Below are positions 16,571 to 25,890 of a stretch of DNA of 64,000 nucleotides, piece by piece. The stretch comes from Paenibacillus_L residui (GTDB lineage: Bacteria > Bacillota > Bacilli > Paenibacillales > NBRC-103111). Positions within the stretch are counted from its first letter, which is position 1. Every line of letters starts with the position of its first letter. The stretch spans positions 1 through 64,000 of the forward strand of contig NZ_JBHTIU010000034.1 in NCBI RefSeq assembly GCF_042677205.1, given 5' to 3'. The notes below the pieces were generated by a model, which did not search any database, was not told where the DNA came from, and was given only the letters and a program-made list of their open reading frames with translations. Position numbers and translations under genes: made by a program.

Positions 16571-19500
16571 GAGGCACATCGCCGGCAATAACAATCTCGT
16601 TGACATTATTCCAGGCATCCTTGTTGTTGCCATGACCTACCACTCTCAAATACCGCGCATAAGTGTCCGGTATCGGGTATCCTTCCAGAAGCTCCGTCAA
16701 TCCGCTGCTCTCGCCGCTGTACACCTTGGTCCACTGATTTCCGTCAGTCGATAACTCAATATCAAATTTATATTTCAAGTACTGGAATTGAGCCATCAGA
16801 ACATAGGAAATCAATCTCTCCTGGCCGAGATCAAATTCGATCCACTGCTCCCCTTTGCCGGCCCAGCGGGTTCCCAGCTCCTTGTCAATGGCGTTTTCCG
16901 GCGGATAATCTTTATGCGAGTCACTTGCCCGTGCTGTCATAATTGGATAGACCGTCAAATTAGGGGGAATATCCCCATACACTTCCAGCGACTTGAACTG
17001 GACCGTATATTGGACGAAAGCATTTTCCTCTTCGCTCCGCGCGGTAATGACCGCTTTACCATTGGGCGATCCCGCTTGAGTCACTTCAACGGTGCTGCCG
17101 GGCTGGCCTTTCGCCGCAACCTGCGGTACCTCTTGCGTACCTACCGGCAATTCATAAGTATAATCGAATTTGTCCGGGGAGAAACCCGGCAGCGCTTCGC
17201 CGTTTACCAAAATTTCCTTCAACAGTGGCAGGTCGCCGAAATCGGAATCCGGTACATCCAGGTCGCCGCCCCCTACCGGAGTGCGCTTGATGTTTTCCAA
17301 AGCTTCCGTCCCCAGTCTCTCCTTCAATTGCTGCTTATACAGGCTTCCCGGAGTGACATGCATACCTTCATGCTCCCAAAATCCATTGTTTCTCGGGCGC
17401 GGATCATAGGAACTCGGAACAAGAGGAGACACGTTAATGCCGTCATTGTTCGGAATATGACCGATTGCATAATTCTGCGCAGTCGGAGGCTGTTGGGAGA
17501 CCAATCCTCCTTCGGTATTCCAGGTTACATAGTTGGCTCCAGACCAGCCGTGTCCGCTGCCAAGCCATGCACGGTCACGTATATTGATCCGTGCGCTTAT
17601 GTTATCGAATAGACCGCCTACGGACCATCTGTGATGCGGTTCGCTCGTATTGTAATCCTTCGTGGATTGACTGTCGAGGAACACATTCGGACCCTGAACA
17701 CGGCTGTCAAAGACAAAAGCATGTCTCGAGGTTTCCGCATAGGTGCGCTGAACCAGGTTCAACTGGCCTTGTATATAAAAGCTGTATCTCCGGCCGCCTG
17801 TAATGATACTGACCATATCGTACTGTTCGCTGTCCTGCACAGTTATCCATTTGGCATGGCGGCCTATTTGAACAAGCGCATAGGACAGGTGGTATCCCGT
17901 AACCTCCCTCACCCAGCCGTTCTTGACGCTGTTAAACACCACGAAGCGTTCCGCATGCTGTTCATCCGCATAATACGGATCCGTCTTTCCGTTATCATTC
18001 GTCGTATCCTTGATGCTGGGGTCAAACTCGCTGACGACGCGAATATTTTCTACTCCGACATGCTCGATACGAGCCTCGTCATTATATTTGAGCATCAGTC
18101 CGCCGCCCCATCTGCGTTCGATCGAATTTGCCAAAGGGGCATCTACAGTAATCTGATTGCCGTCGATGGCTGTAATAACCCGGTCAAAATCGAGATTGAA
18201 CGGCGTCCACTGATTCGTGCCGCTGCCTCCGGGCCTCATATATATATGATCCATTCCGATTTCGTGAATCCAACGGCTGTTGCCTACCCGGCGTACCATC
18301 ACCGTATCGCCTACTTGATAGCCGGAAGCATCCTTCACGTGGAAGGTCCGCGAACCGGAAGGCACGAATAAATCCGTAATTTCCACGCTGCTTCCGTTAT
18401 CTACCACCGGAGCCGTGTTGGGGCCGATGACGACCAAATTTCTTGCAGCCTTACCCGTTCCGAGAATAATCGTTCCGTCCTCGCCTTTGCCTTCCCCACG
18501 GAGCACGACACCGCCTGTGTGAATATTAAGTGTCCCGGCAACATGGAATGTGCCCTGCTTCAATAAAACTGCGCCGCGGAATCCGTCCGGACCGACCGGC
18601 ATTAACGAGACCTGGTCGATAGCCTCCTGGATCCTGGCCGTATCGTCTCCTTCTCCCGGTTCCAAAGCTATTCTCGCTTGAACATCAGGCAGCCGGACTC
18701 CTCCGCCCATATAGCCGCTATTGGAAAAATCAAGGATTTGATTGCCTTTATAATCCGGCACATATACCATCTTTCCTTGGTCATTAAGAAAAGCAACGCT
18801 GCTCTGACCGGCCGGTACGGCATCAGCTTCCAATACAGTGAAGTAGAAAGCATCATAGTAGATTTCCCCGCCTGCTTCTATCTTCAGCTTCACCGTATAC
18901 TGTCCCGGAACATCGGCCGTACCGGGAATGGTTAGCGCCTTCTCCTCCCCTTTGGCAAATGCAACTGGATTACTCGGGCCGACGATCGTGCTTCCGTTAA
19001 CTTGAACCTCCATGCTGATCGAGGCATCTACGTTCGCTCTAACCGGAATTTCCGGGTACACATCCCCAGGTACGATAACGGCCGGCTGGCCGATTTCGAT
19101 TTTCATGCGGGGATGGGTCAGGTCCGTCACGGCGATTAGAGCTTCCGCATGAAATTCCTCCGGATCTTTGACCACAATCCACAAATCTTCGTTTATCAGT
19201 TCCCCCCCTTGCACCGGCACTTCTACAAATACCTGGCTTGCACCCGCTTGAAGAGCGGTAACGACGCCGTTCTGGTCGATAGTGGCACTCTGCACAGCAG
19301 AGGTATAAAATTTCTTTGGAATATGCTCCAAATCAACCTCTTCCCCTGTATTCAGCCTCGCTTTTGCTTTAAGAGTCAGCACTTCATCTTTCGTCATCTC
19401 AATCTGATCGTTAAGCTTATATCTTTGACCTTGCTCATTCACAAAATAAACGCTCTGCAAATTGTCCGGTTCCGGATTGATTTGCCCATCGAAGTTATAA

Positions 19501-19997
19501 ACCTCGAACTCCGCCACTTGAACGTTGTTATCGCTCGCCAAGGAAAGATCGAGTTTGACGTATCGTCCCGTCACCTCTTCGAACATTACATTTTCCAGGC
19601 TTCCGATACTCCCGTTTTTGACGAAGGCATCCTTCCATTCCACACCGTCATCCGAATATTGAATCTTATATTCAACGAACCGGCCCGCTTTAAATTGAAT
19701 GACCGTTTTGTTGAAAGTTTCCTGCCGCCCCAAATCCACATAGAGCCATACATTCATATCCTGCCGGTCTGCCGCAAGTGGCTGCCAGTAGGTTGTCGGA
19801 TTGCCGTCCACGGCTTTGTCCGCTTCCCGGTCGCTTGTCTTGCTGCTTGAATAGGCCGGCTTCCCCATGGCCAAATTGACGTTCGTTTCGGTTTCCGCTG
19901 CTCTTGCTGCCGACATCCCGCCACTGCCGGCCGGCAGCCATGGCGTCAGCATAAGCAAAACCGCCAGACACAGACTTAATCGACTTGTCCAAGACAC
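16509..19997 (-). CDS. Large secreted beta-helix (polysaccharide lyase-like) protein with two F5/8-type domains
   Basis: An 1162-residue exported protein. A signal peptide spans about residues 1-33 (ending ARAAE). A discoidin (F5/8 type C) domain follows at about 40-170, then Ig-like modules to about 400. A pectate-lyase-superfamily right-handed beta-helix spans about 430-920, recognised by DDTARIQEAIDQV and the repeated GGVVLRGEGKGEDGTIILG-like rungs. A cadherin-like module follows, a second discoidin domain (about 1015-1140), and a C-terminal Pro-Asp-Arg repeat. The start is GTG with AAAGGTGAGG seven bases upstream. A perfect cre site lies upstream. It probably attacks or binds a polysaccharide whose fragments are imported by the adjacent transporter; lyase activity itself is not proven by any residue I can point to. 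Confidence 0.8.
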   Translation of the reverse strand: MSWTSRLSLCLAVLLMLTPWLPAGSGGMSAARAAETETNVNLAMGKPAYSSSKTSDREADKAVDGNPTTYWQPLAADRQDMNVWLYVDLGRQETFNKTVIQFKAGRFVEYKIQYSDDGVEWKDAFVKNGSIGSLENVMFEEVTGRYVKLDLSLASDNNVQVAEFEVYNFDGQINPEPDNLQSVYFVNEQGQRYKLNDQIEMTKDEVLTLKAKARLNTGEEVDLEHIPKKFYTSAVQSATIDQNGVVTALQAGASQVFVEVPVQGGELINEDLWIVVKDPEEFHAEALIAVTDLTHPRMKIEIGQPAVIVPGDVYPEIPVRANVDASISMEVQVNGSTIVGPSNPVAFAKGEEKALTIPGTADVPGQYTVKLKIEAGGEIYYDAFYFTVLEADAVPAGQSSVAFLNDQGKMVYVPDYKGNQILDFSNSGYMGGGVRLPDVQARIALEPGEGDDTARIQEAIDQVSLMPVGPDGFRGAVLLKQGTFHVAGTLNIHTGGVVLRGEGKGEDGTIILGTGKAARNLVVIGPNTAPVVDNGSSVEITDLFVPSGSRTFHVKDASGYQVGDTVMVRRVGNSRWIHEIGMDHIYMRPGGSGTNQWTPFNLDFDRVITAIDGNQITVDAPLANSIERRWGGGLMLKYNDEARIEHVGVENIRVVSEFDPSIKDTTNDNGKTDPYYADEQHAERFVVFNSVKNGWVREVTGYHLSYALVQIGRHAKWITVQDSEQYDMVSIITGGRRYSFYIQGQLNLVQRTYAETSRHAFVFDSRVQGPNVFLDSQSTKDYNTSEPHHRWSVGGLFDNISARINIRDRAWLGSGHGWSGANYVTWNTEGGLVSQQPPTAQNYAIGHIPNNDGINVSPLVPSSYDPRPRNNGFWEHEGMHVTPGSLYKQQLKERLGTEALENIKRTPVGGGDLDVPDSDFGDLPLLKEILVNGEALPGFSPDKFDYTYELPVGTQEVPQVAAKGQPGSTVEVTQAGSPNGKAVITARSEEENAFVQYTVQFKSLEVYGDIPPNLTVYPIMTARASDSHKDYPPENAIDKELGTRWAGKGEQWIEFDLGQERLISYVLMAQFQYLKYKFDIELSTDGNQWTKVYSGESSGLTELLEGYPIPDTYARYLRVVGHGNNKDAWNNVNEIVIAGDVPPDKPDRPDRPDRPDRPDRPN

Positions 19998-20024
19998 GAT
20001 TCATCCTCACCTTTCCTTCTATTT

Positions 20025-20038
20025 TGATAGCGTTTACA
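20025..20038. promoter_or_regulatory. cre site upstream of the beta-helix protein gene
   Basis: TGATAGCGTTTACA fits the consensus TGWNANCGNTNWCA at every position, 28 bp before the GTG start. It predicts carbon catabolite repression by CcpA. Confidence 0.75.
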
Positions 20039-20243
20039 ATTCGAACACTACCAAAACCTTCCGCCCAATCCAATGGACTAACTTATGATTCCTATATGCT
20101 AATTTATGGTTTGGAGTTAAAAGGTAGCTTATCTATCTGAGGATTCCACCCTAATGAACCCGGTTTGTAAGGTTGGCCTTAAAATGAGGATTAGTTCAAC
20201 TCATGAGGTGAGAGTAGGAAAGCCCGTTTGGGTTATATGCGTA

Positions 20244-20252
20244 TGCTATAAT
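20244..20252 (+). promoter_or_regulatory. Extended -10 promoter of the hypothetical gene at 20288
   Basis: TGC followed by TATAAT (20247-20252) gives a consensus extended -10 about 35 bp before the start codon. Confidence 0.5.
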
Positions 20253-20287
20253 TGCATTACATCTATCTTTTCGAAAGGATGCTGACA

Positions 20288-20755
20288 ATGAGTGATTCAT
20301 TAACCGACCTGAAACGAGTTCCGCATACTATATTGGAGCATAGATTGGAAACGGCCAGGAAGCTGGAAGAGAACGAAACCGAAGCCTATGAGCTTCTCAA
20401 GGATAAAGAGACCGGCGAACACTACCTTATGTATCACTATATTCATTTGAATGTATCGGAAGGCGGTCACAAGGAAACTTATTATCACTTCATGCCCATA
20501 GGTCATGACGACGCATTGGCTATCGTTCTCGGAGAACAGGGGTATCATTATCCCGAGCAGTGGAATCGCCCCTACCTTCGTAACAGCTCTAACGACGATT
20601 CTTATGTCTGGTTTGACCCTTCCACTTCAGAATCTTATGAGTATTACGAGCGGTTGGGCCAGTTGCTTAATGACAAGCTGACCCGGTTCAAAAAGAATGG
20701 AAAGCCGGACCCCGATGCTATCCGCAGCTTGCTGCAAGACCTGGATAAACTATAG
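20288..20755 (+). CDS. Hypothetical protein, 155 aa
   Basis: Soluble acidic protein without signal peptide or membrane segment. The start at 20288 has GAAAGGATG seven bases upstream; the longer reading from 20252 lacks a site. The N-terminal half is helical and charged, and the middle holds a Tyr/His-rich stretch (YLMYHYIHLNV, ETYYHFMPIG). I do not recognise the family. It is convergent with the ABC permease gene, the stop codons being only six bases apart. Confidence 0.7.
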   Translation: MSDSLTDLKRVPHTILEHRLETARKLEENETEAYELLKDKETGEHYLMYHYIHLNVSEGGHKETYYHFMPIGHDDALAIVLGEQGYHYPEQWNRPYLRNSSNDDSYVWFDPSTSESYEYYERLGQLLNDKLTRFKKNGKPDPDAIRSLLQDLDKL

Positions 20756-20761
20756 CCGATA

Positions 20762-21694
20762 TCAGCTTCGCACATCCCTTCGAGAGAAGACAATCCAGGA
20801 AAGTGCAATAAATAACAGGTAATAAAGAGCCAGCATGAGAATGGAAAAGCTCGGCGTTAATCCTTCCATAGGTGCGCTGCCCTCCAGATAAGGAAGCAGA
20901 TTGGTATGGGTGAACAGCAAGTATTTCACCCAGCTATAGCCGCTGAAGAAGAGAACGAGCGCATTCCCTGTAAACATGAGTACAATGGCACAAGCGACAG
21001 CCAGCGTTCCGTTCTTGAACAGCGTAGAGATCGTAAAGGCGAAAGTGACAATCATCAGCAGATGGACGGATTTAAGCCCGTAGATTTGAAGAAGATGCAG
21101 CAGAATGGAGCCTTCCTTGACTTCGCCGTTCGCTACGTACAGATAAGGGGAAAAGGCTTCATGGAATCCGAATTTAAACCCTCCAGCCAATACGGAGACG
21201 ACAAATAGTAGAATCAGCAGGAAAACCGCGAACATAAGGACGGATAAATATTTCGCAAGAAGAATGCGTGATCTGGACACGGGGCGAATCAGCAACAGCT
21301 TCATCGTCCCCCAGGAATATTCTCTGGCCACACTATCCGAAGCGATAATGACCGTAAATAAAGTAATGAATGAAATGAATAACGTGTAATCCCGAACGGT
21401 TCCCCATAGAGTCGAATCATCGGGTGGAAGATTATAGTTCAGCCTATACTCGTTAATGACTATTTCGTTCCTTAACTTTTGCTTGTCAAAATCGGAGAGA
21501 GAGGGATCTTCCAGCATTGTAGTCAAGCTGCTGTTCGCTTCATTAAGCTGCTTCCACCATTCATCATTCTTTTCGGCCGAGGGAAGGAACGTGACGGCAA
21601 TGGCCACCCCAACAAGCAGCCCTATGAAAATCCAGGTGCGAATTCTTTTGTATATTTTCATATTTTCATTTTGAATGAGCGGCCATAGATTCAT
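20762..21694 (-). CDS. ABC-2 type transporter permease
   Basis: Membrane subunit of an export ABC system. Six membrane segments are visible: one near residues 22-40, then after an extracellular stretch of about 80 residues five more between about 128 and 305. This is the BcrB/ABC-2 layout. Its ATG overlaps the ATPase stop in an ATGA, so the two are translated together. The sequence SVAREYSWGTMKLLLIRPVSR (in part) is the conserved cytoplasmic loop of this family. Substrate unknown; peptide antibiotics, lipids or sodium are typical. Confidence 0.85.
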   Translation of the reverse strand: MNLWPLIQNENMKIYKRIRTWIFIGLLVGVAIAVTFLPSAEKNDEWWKQLNEANSSLTTMLEDPSLSDFDKQKLRNEIVINEYRLNYNLPPDDSTLWGTVRDYTLFISFITLFTVIIASDSVAREYSWGTMKLLLIRPVSRSRILLAKYLSVLMFAVFLLILLFVVSVLAGGFKFGFHEAFSPYLYVANGEVKEGSILLHLLQIYGLKSVHLLMIVTFAFTISTLFKNGTLAVACAIVLMFTGNALVLFFSGYSWVKYLLFTHTNLLPYLEGSAPMEGLTPSFSILMLALYYLLFIALSWIVFSRRDVRS

Positions 21695-22689
21695 TTCCGG
21701 TTCCCCTCCCCTATTTTCTCCCGAAGCGTATTCCCCGTGCTTGTGATTTCGAGGAATTTATCTTCCAAATTTTTTGCCAAAATTCGGATCTCATACACTT
21801 TGACACCGGCAACGACCAAGCATTCATTCAAGGACGGAATCTGCCCGATCTCCGAAGTTACCCGAATTCCAGCCGGATCATCCTCGACCTTCATATCGGC
21901 ATAGCCAGCCTTTATCGTATTTTTCGCCAAATCGGGACGGTCGATATTAAACATAACCGTGACCTGCTCTGTAGTTCCGACAGCGACGCTATGAACAATG
22001 GTTGGGACATCCCTAATCGCTCCGTCCTGTATAATGGCCACCCGATCGCACATCAATTCCATTTCCGACAGCAGATGGCTGGAGACGACAACCGCCACGT
22101 TTTCTTCATGAGCGAGCTTTTTCAAATAATCTCTCAGTTCGCGGATCCCTGCCGGATCCAGCCCGTTGGTCGGCTCATCCAGCAGCAGCAAGGAAGGACG
22201 ATGCAGCAAAGCTTGCGCGATCCCCAGTCTCTGCCTCATGCCTAACGAATAAGTTTTAACCTTATCGCGAATGCGGGATTCCAGCCCGACGAGCTTGCTT
22301 AAGTACCCGATTCTGTATTTATCCGCTCCCGGAGCCATTCTCGAATAATGAAGCAGATTATCATATCCTGACAAAAATTTATACATTTCCGGGTTTTCGA
22401 CAATTGCGCCCACATATCTTAACGCCTTCACCTTTTCCCGGGAAATATCGTGACCTGCAATTGCAATCCTGCCGGATGTTGTCGATATTAACCCGACAAT
22501 CATGCGGACAAGCGTTGTTTTGCCTGCCCCGTTCGGTCCGAGCAAGCCGACCACTTCTCCGGGATAAACTTGCAGATTCAGATTCCGGATAATCTGACGG
22601 CTCCCTAACTTTTTGGACACATTATGAATATCGAGAATAGGTTGACGTTCGTTGTTGGGCATCGGCCTCTGATCAGCGTCCATCTTCAT
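21691..22689 (-). CDS. ABC transporter ATPase, BcrA/CcmA type
   Basis: Nucleotide-binding subunit for the permease at 20762. Walker A GPNGAGKTT at residues 51-59, signature YSLGMRQRLGIAQAL, Walker B LLLLDEPTNGLD, and a 100-residue C-terminal extension typical of ABC-2 exporters. I prefer the ATG at 22689, nine bases after AGGAG; an ATG six bases earlier is too close to the site. A terminator at 22809-22837 separates it from the two-component genes, so it probably has its own promoter within the 157-bp gap. Confidence 0.88.
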   Translation of the reverse strand: MKMDADQRPMPNNERQPILDIHNVSKKLGSRQIIRNLNLQVYPGEVVGLLGPNGAGKTTLVRMIVGLISTTSGRIAIAGHDISREKVKALRYVGAIVENPEMYKFLSGYDNLLHYSRMAPGADKYRIGYLSKLVGLESRIRDKVKTYSLGMRQRLGIAQALLHRPSLLLLDEPTNGLDPAGIRELRDYLKKLAHEENVAVVVSSHLLSEMELMCDRVAIIQDGAIRDVPTIVHSVAVGTTEQVTVMFNIDRPDLAKNTIKAGYADMKVEDDPAGIRVTSEIGQIPSLNECLVVAGVKVYEIRILAKNLEDKFLEITSTGNTLREKIGEGNRK

Positions 22690-22808
22690 ATCCATTCGCT
22701 CCTGTCCAGACTATTGATAAGATTTACAGACATCATACTTCATCCATCTTTATCAGGCCTTAACAGAATCTTTAGATGAGCTAACCTTTGTCTTAAATCG
22801 GCATGCAA

Positions 22809-22837
22809 CCAAAAAACCGCACCTTTACGGTACGGTT
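22809..22837 (-). terminator. Terminator after the sensor kinase gene
   Basis: On the minus strand AACCGTACC pairs with GGTGCGGTT across a GTAAA loop, followed by six T. It ends the regulator-kinase transcript. Confidence 0.8.
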
Positions 22838-22846
22838 CACAAAAAT

Positions 22847-24271
22847 TTATCCGCTCTTTTGTTCATTAAGAGGAAGACGGATGGAGAAGATCGTCTTCTC
22901 TGTGCTGCTGGAAGTCAGGAACAGCATCCCTCCATGCTTCTGGACGATTTTATAGGCGATAGCCAGCCCTAGGCCATTGCCTCCCGCCGTAGATCTCGCA
23001 TCATCCCCACGGACGAACGGATCGAACAAAGTCGCTTTCAGCTTGTCCGAAATCCCTCTGCCGTTATCGGCTATTTCCAAGACAACGGATCCTTCCTCCT
23101 GCCACAAAGCAATTCGCAGTTTCGTTCCCGGAGGATTGTACTTAGCCGCATTGGTCAGCAGATTCGCTACGACCCGACTCATATGGTGCTGATCAAAAGC
23201 CAGCATGATGCTCTCATGGGGCAGGTCCACCTGGATATCCAGCCTTTTTTCATCCAATTGCTCATAATGCTCCGCGACCATCTCCCGCATAAAGTCGGCA
23301 AAATCTTTGCGCTGCAGCGATAAATGGAAATCCGGTGCATCCAATTTCAACAGTTCGAACATGGAGTCGATCAGAGCGGTCATTCTTACGGATTTGTTAT
23401 AGATAATCTTTAAATAGCGCTTCTTCTTCTCCTCATCAATTTCAATGGGCTCTGACAGAGTTTTGGCATACCCTTGTATAGTAGTCATCGGAGTTTTCAG
23501 ATCGTGGGACAAATCTATCAGCATACGCTGCTTGCTTTCTTCCAGTCTTTTTTTCTCCCGCTCGCTATTTTCAAGTCTTTCCGAAAGGACATTGAAGGCA
23601 TCCCGGATTTGCCCGATTTCCGACTCCGGCACTGCTTTCAGGTCTATTCTCGTAGCGTAATTTCCTCCAACCATTCGGGTCAGACCCTTGGCGATAGTCT
23701 GCAGAGGCCGGCTTATCCGTTTCGCGGTCCAAAATGTATAAATAAATACGATCAACATTAAAAGCACGGGAATAGCGAGAATAGAGAATAGCAGATGAAG
23801 CGCTACTTTGTTAAGGGCTTGATCGGAGTTTTTCATTAAATCAATTGCCCCATTAATCGCCTCCTTGGGAACCTTCACCAGCAAGGAATAGACAGCCCCG
23901 TCCTCTGTTTCAAAAGAAGCCGCTGACGCATAGACATCTTTGTCTCGCGAATAACTGAGAAGGCGGTAAAGCTCGGAAACGGTATATCTCTCGACGGAAT
24001 CCTTCTTCTCTCCGATGACATGAATCACTTCGTTGGATTCGTTAATAATTTCTGCCCAGCCTCCAAGCTCTTCCGCCTCACCGAGCTGGATATTATGATA
24101 ATCGCTCCGGACGATATCTTCCGCTTTAATCATGGGAATAGTATTGGATTCGATGCTCTGATAGATTAAATAACCGACATACACAAAGCTGGTAATGACG
24201 ACAAGTGACGTAATAAGAATAATCATGAGGTAATTCCACATCAATGTAGGGTATATTTTCCTGGCCTTCAT
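22847..24271 (-). CDS. Sensor histidine kinase (HisKA type)
   Basis: Partner of the OmpR-type regulator at 24271-24978. TM1 is near residues 12-35, an extracellular domain of about 130 residues follows, TM2 is near 162-185, then HAMP. HisKA carries the phosphoacceptor in DLSHDLKTPMTTIQGY, and HATPase_c has NAAKYNPPG, LEIADNGRGI and GGNGLGLAI. I use the ATG at 24271, which shares its A with the regulator's TAA stop (TAATG) and has AGGTG upstream. The earlier ATG at 24292 would overlap the regulator by 22 bases. The ligand is unknown; the adjacent exporter suggests envelope stress or an antimicrobial. Confidence 0.88.
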   Translation of the reverse strand: MKARKIYPTLMWNYLMIILITSLVVITSFVYVGYLIYQSIESNTIPMIKAEDIVRSDYHNIQLGEAEELGGWAEIINESNEVIHVIGEKKDSVERYTVSELYRLLSYSRDKDVYASAASFETEDGAVYSLLVKVPKEAINGAIDLMKNSDQALNKVALHLLFSILAIPVLLMLIVFIYTFWTAKRISRPLQTIAKGLTRMVGGNYATRIDLKAVPESEIGQIRDAFNVLSERLENSEREKKRLEESKQRMLIDLSHDLKTPMTTIQGYAKTLSEPIEIDEEKKKRYLKIIYNKSVRMTALIDSMFELLKLDAPDFHLSLQRKDFADFMREMVAEHYEQLDEKRLDIQVDLPHESIMLAFDQHHMSRVVANLLTNAAKYNPPGTKLRIALWQEEGSVVLEIADNGRGISDKLKATLFDPFVRGDDARSTAGGNGLGLAIAYKIVQKHGGMLFLTSSSTEKTIFSIRLPLNEQKSG

Positions 24272-24978
24272 TACGGCACCTGCTTCTCCCATTTATAGCC
24301 GATACCGCGGACTGTCTTGATATACACCGGATGGCGCGGATCTTCCTCAAGCTTCTCCCGTATTTTGCTGATATGGACCATGATCGTATTGTCATCGCCA
24401 TAATACATCTCTTCCCATACGGACTCGAATATTTTGCGCTTTGTAAACACCTTGCCGGGGTTCTCCATTAGCAGCAAAACCATCTTGTATTCCATGGAGG
24501 TAAGAGGTACCTCTACTCCGTTTCGGCTGACGACACAGCTTTCTTTATCCAGTATCAAATCTCCCGATCGGAGAAGCCTGACATCCTCAGATTCCCCGGT
24601 TGCCATGCCGAATTTATAGTATCTGCGAAGCTGGGCGCCGACCCTGGCCGTCACCTCCAGAGGATTGAAAGGCTTGGCGATATAGTCATCCGCTCCAAGA
24701 CCCAATCCCAATATTTTATCGTTATCCTCCCCTTTGGCCGATAGCAAGATAATGGGGATGTACTTTGTTTTCCTGATTTCCTTCAAAGCCTGCAATCCGT
24801 TCATATTCGGCATCATAATATCCAGCAGAATCAAATCGACGGAATGCTCGCTAAGCTGCTTCAGAACCTCCTGGCCGTCAGCCGCCTCCAGCACCTTGAA
24901 CCGTTCCTTCTCCATATATAAAGAGAGCAGTTCCCTGATTTCCTCTTCATCATCGGCTACCAATATCGTATGAGACAA
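24271..24978 (-). CDS. OmpR-family response regulator
   Basis: 235 residues: receiver domain (1-120) with phosphoacceptor D53 in LLDIMMP, acidic D9 and D10, and the conserved AKPFNPLE. A winged-helix domain follows (about 135-232) with VPLTSMEYKMVLLLMENPGKVF split around the first helices and VRGIGYKWE at the end. First gene of the operon. It likely controls its own operon and the ABC-2 exporter downstream. Confidence 0.92.
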   Translation of the reverse strand: MSHTILVADDEEEIRELLSLYMEKERFKVLEAADGQEVLKQLSEHSVDLILLDIMMPNMNGLQALKEIRKTKYIPIILLSAKGEDNDKILGLGLGADDYIAKPFNPLEVTARVGAQLRRYYKFGMATGESEDVRLLRSGDLILDKESCVVSRNGVEVPLTSMEYKMVLLLMENPGKVFTKRKIFESVWEEMYYGDDNTIMVHISKIREKLEEDPRHPVYIKTVRGIGYKWEKQVP

Positions 24979-25365
24979 CCCTTAACCCTCCTAAACTGTT
25001 CACGGCTTGTTCCCTCCACTCGGGCAAGCCAACCTACCTCTTCCCATTGTACCGGATTCCTCGTGTAACAATCTTAAAATTACCATAATTTTGGAAAACC
25101 TTTTTTGACCATGGCTTAGCTTCTCGGCACCGTTATCTGTCTGATGTTTTGCTGACGCACCGGCCAACCGGAATATCGGTTAATTGGCTGCAGCCTCCTG
25201 AAATATAATGTTGAAGAAGGAAAAGGGCCAGGTTCGGTAGAATCCTTTAACAAAGTCGGGTTCATGCGAAGCGGGAGAGTTCCCGCGTATGACTTCAGCC
25301 GCAGGAGAACAAAATAATCGGCTGGATTCTGAAGAGGATGATCAGCAGACAAGGAGGAATGCGAA
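24979..25365. other. Divergent intergenic stretch
   Basis: Lies between the response regulator and the GNAT gene. Apart from a hairpin at 25262-25292 (GCGGGA-GAGT-TCCCGC with extra flanking pairing) in the GNAT leader, I see no gene or recognisable regulatory RNA. Confidence 0.5.
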
Positions 25366-25881
25366 ATGTTCGCCAACCGCCCCGTCAAGGAAGAGGATTT
25401 GGATACCATATGCCGGTTTCCAAGCAATGAGAAGGAATTGTTCTTTATGTTTCCGGCAAGCGATTACCCTTTAACGAAGGAGCAGCTGCGAATTGCGATT
25501 GCGAAACGCTATGAATCGACCGTCATTTTGCTGGACAACAGGGTGGCGGGATTTGCCAACTTTTATTTACTGCAGCCCGGAGAAGTCTGTCACATCGGTA
25601 ACGTCATTATAGATCCTTCTCTTCGTGGTCGAGGCGCCGGAGCCTACCTGCTCCGCACCATGATCGGCATCGCCCGCGATAAGTACCGGATTCCCAGAAT
25701 CGTCCTTGTCTGCCATCACAACAACCTCCCGGCACTTCTGTTGTATACCAAGCTCGGTTTTAAACCTGTCAGCATCAGCAAAATAGAAAATAAGCACGGA
25801 CGTCCGGTCGCCGCTATATCATTGGAATATACGATGGAACTGCCGCCGTCCATCGACGAAAGCAGCGGCCATCAGGAATAA
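25366..25881 (+). CDS. GNAT-family N-acetyltransferase
   Basis: A 171-residue acetyl-CoA-dependent acetyltransferase. The acetyl-CoA binding loop is visible as DPSLRGRGAGAYLL (about residues 84-97, the R-x-x-G-x-G/A motif), and the C-terminal part has NNLPALLLYTKLGFKPV, the usual end of the fold. AAGGAGGAATGCGAA precedes the ATG. The substrate cannot be predicted. It is convergent with the gene at 25891, with nine bases between stops. Confidence 0.85.
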   Translation: MFANRPVKEEDLDTICRFPSNEKELFFMFPASDYPLTKEQLRIAIAKRYESTVILLDNRVAGFANFYLLQPGEVCHIGNVIIDPSLRGRGAGAYLLRTMIGIARDKYRIPRIVLVCHHNNLPALLLYTKLGFKPVSISKIENKHGRPVAAISLEYTMELPPSIDESSGHQE

Positions 25882-25890
25882 AAATTCATG

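Noticed and set aside
16445..16633. Frame on the minus strand rich in Thr-Asp-Pro repeats
   Set aside because: It is another reading frame of the 9-bp repeats that encode the PDR tail of the beta-helix protein.
25116..25427. 103-codon minus-strand frame opposite the GNAT gene start
   Set aside because: Low-complexity chance-like product overlapping the GNAT ribosome binding site, with no start signal.
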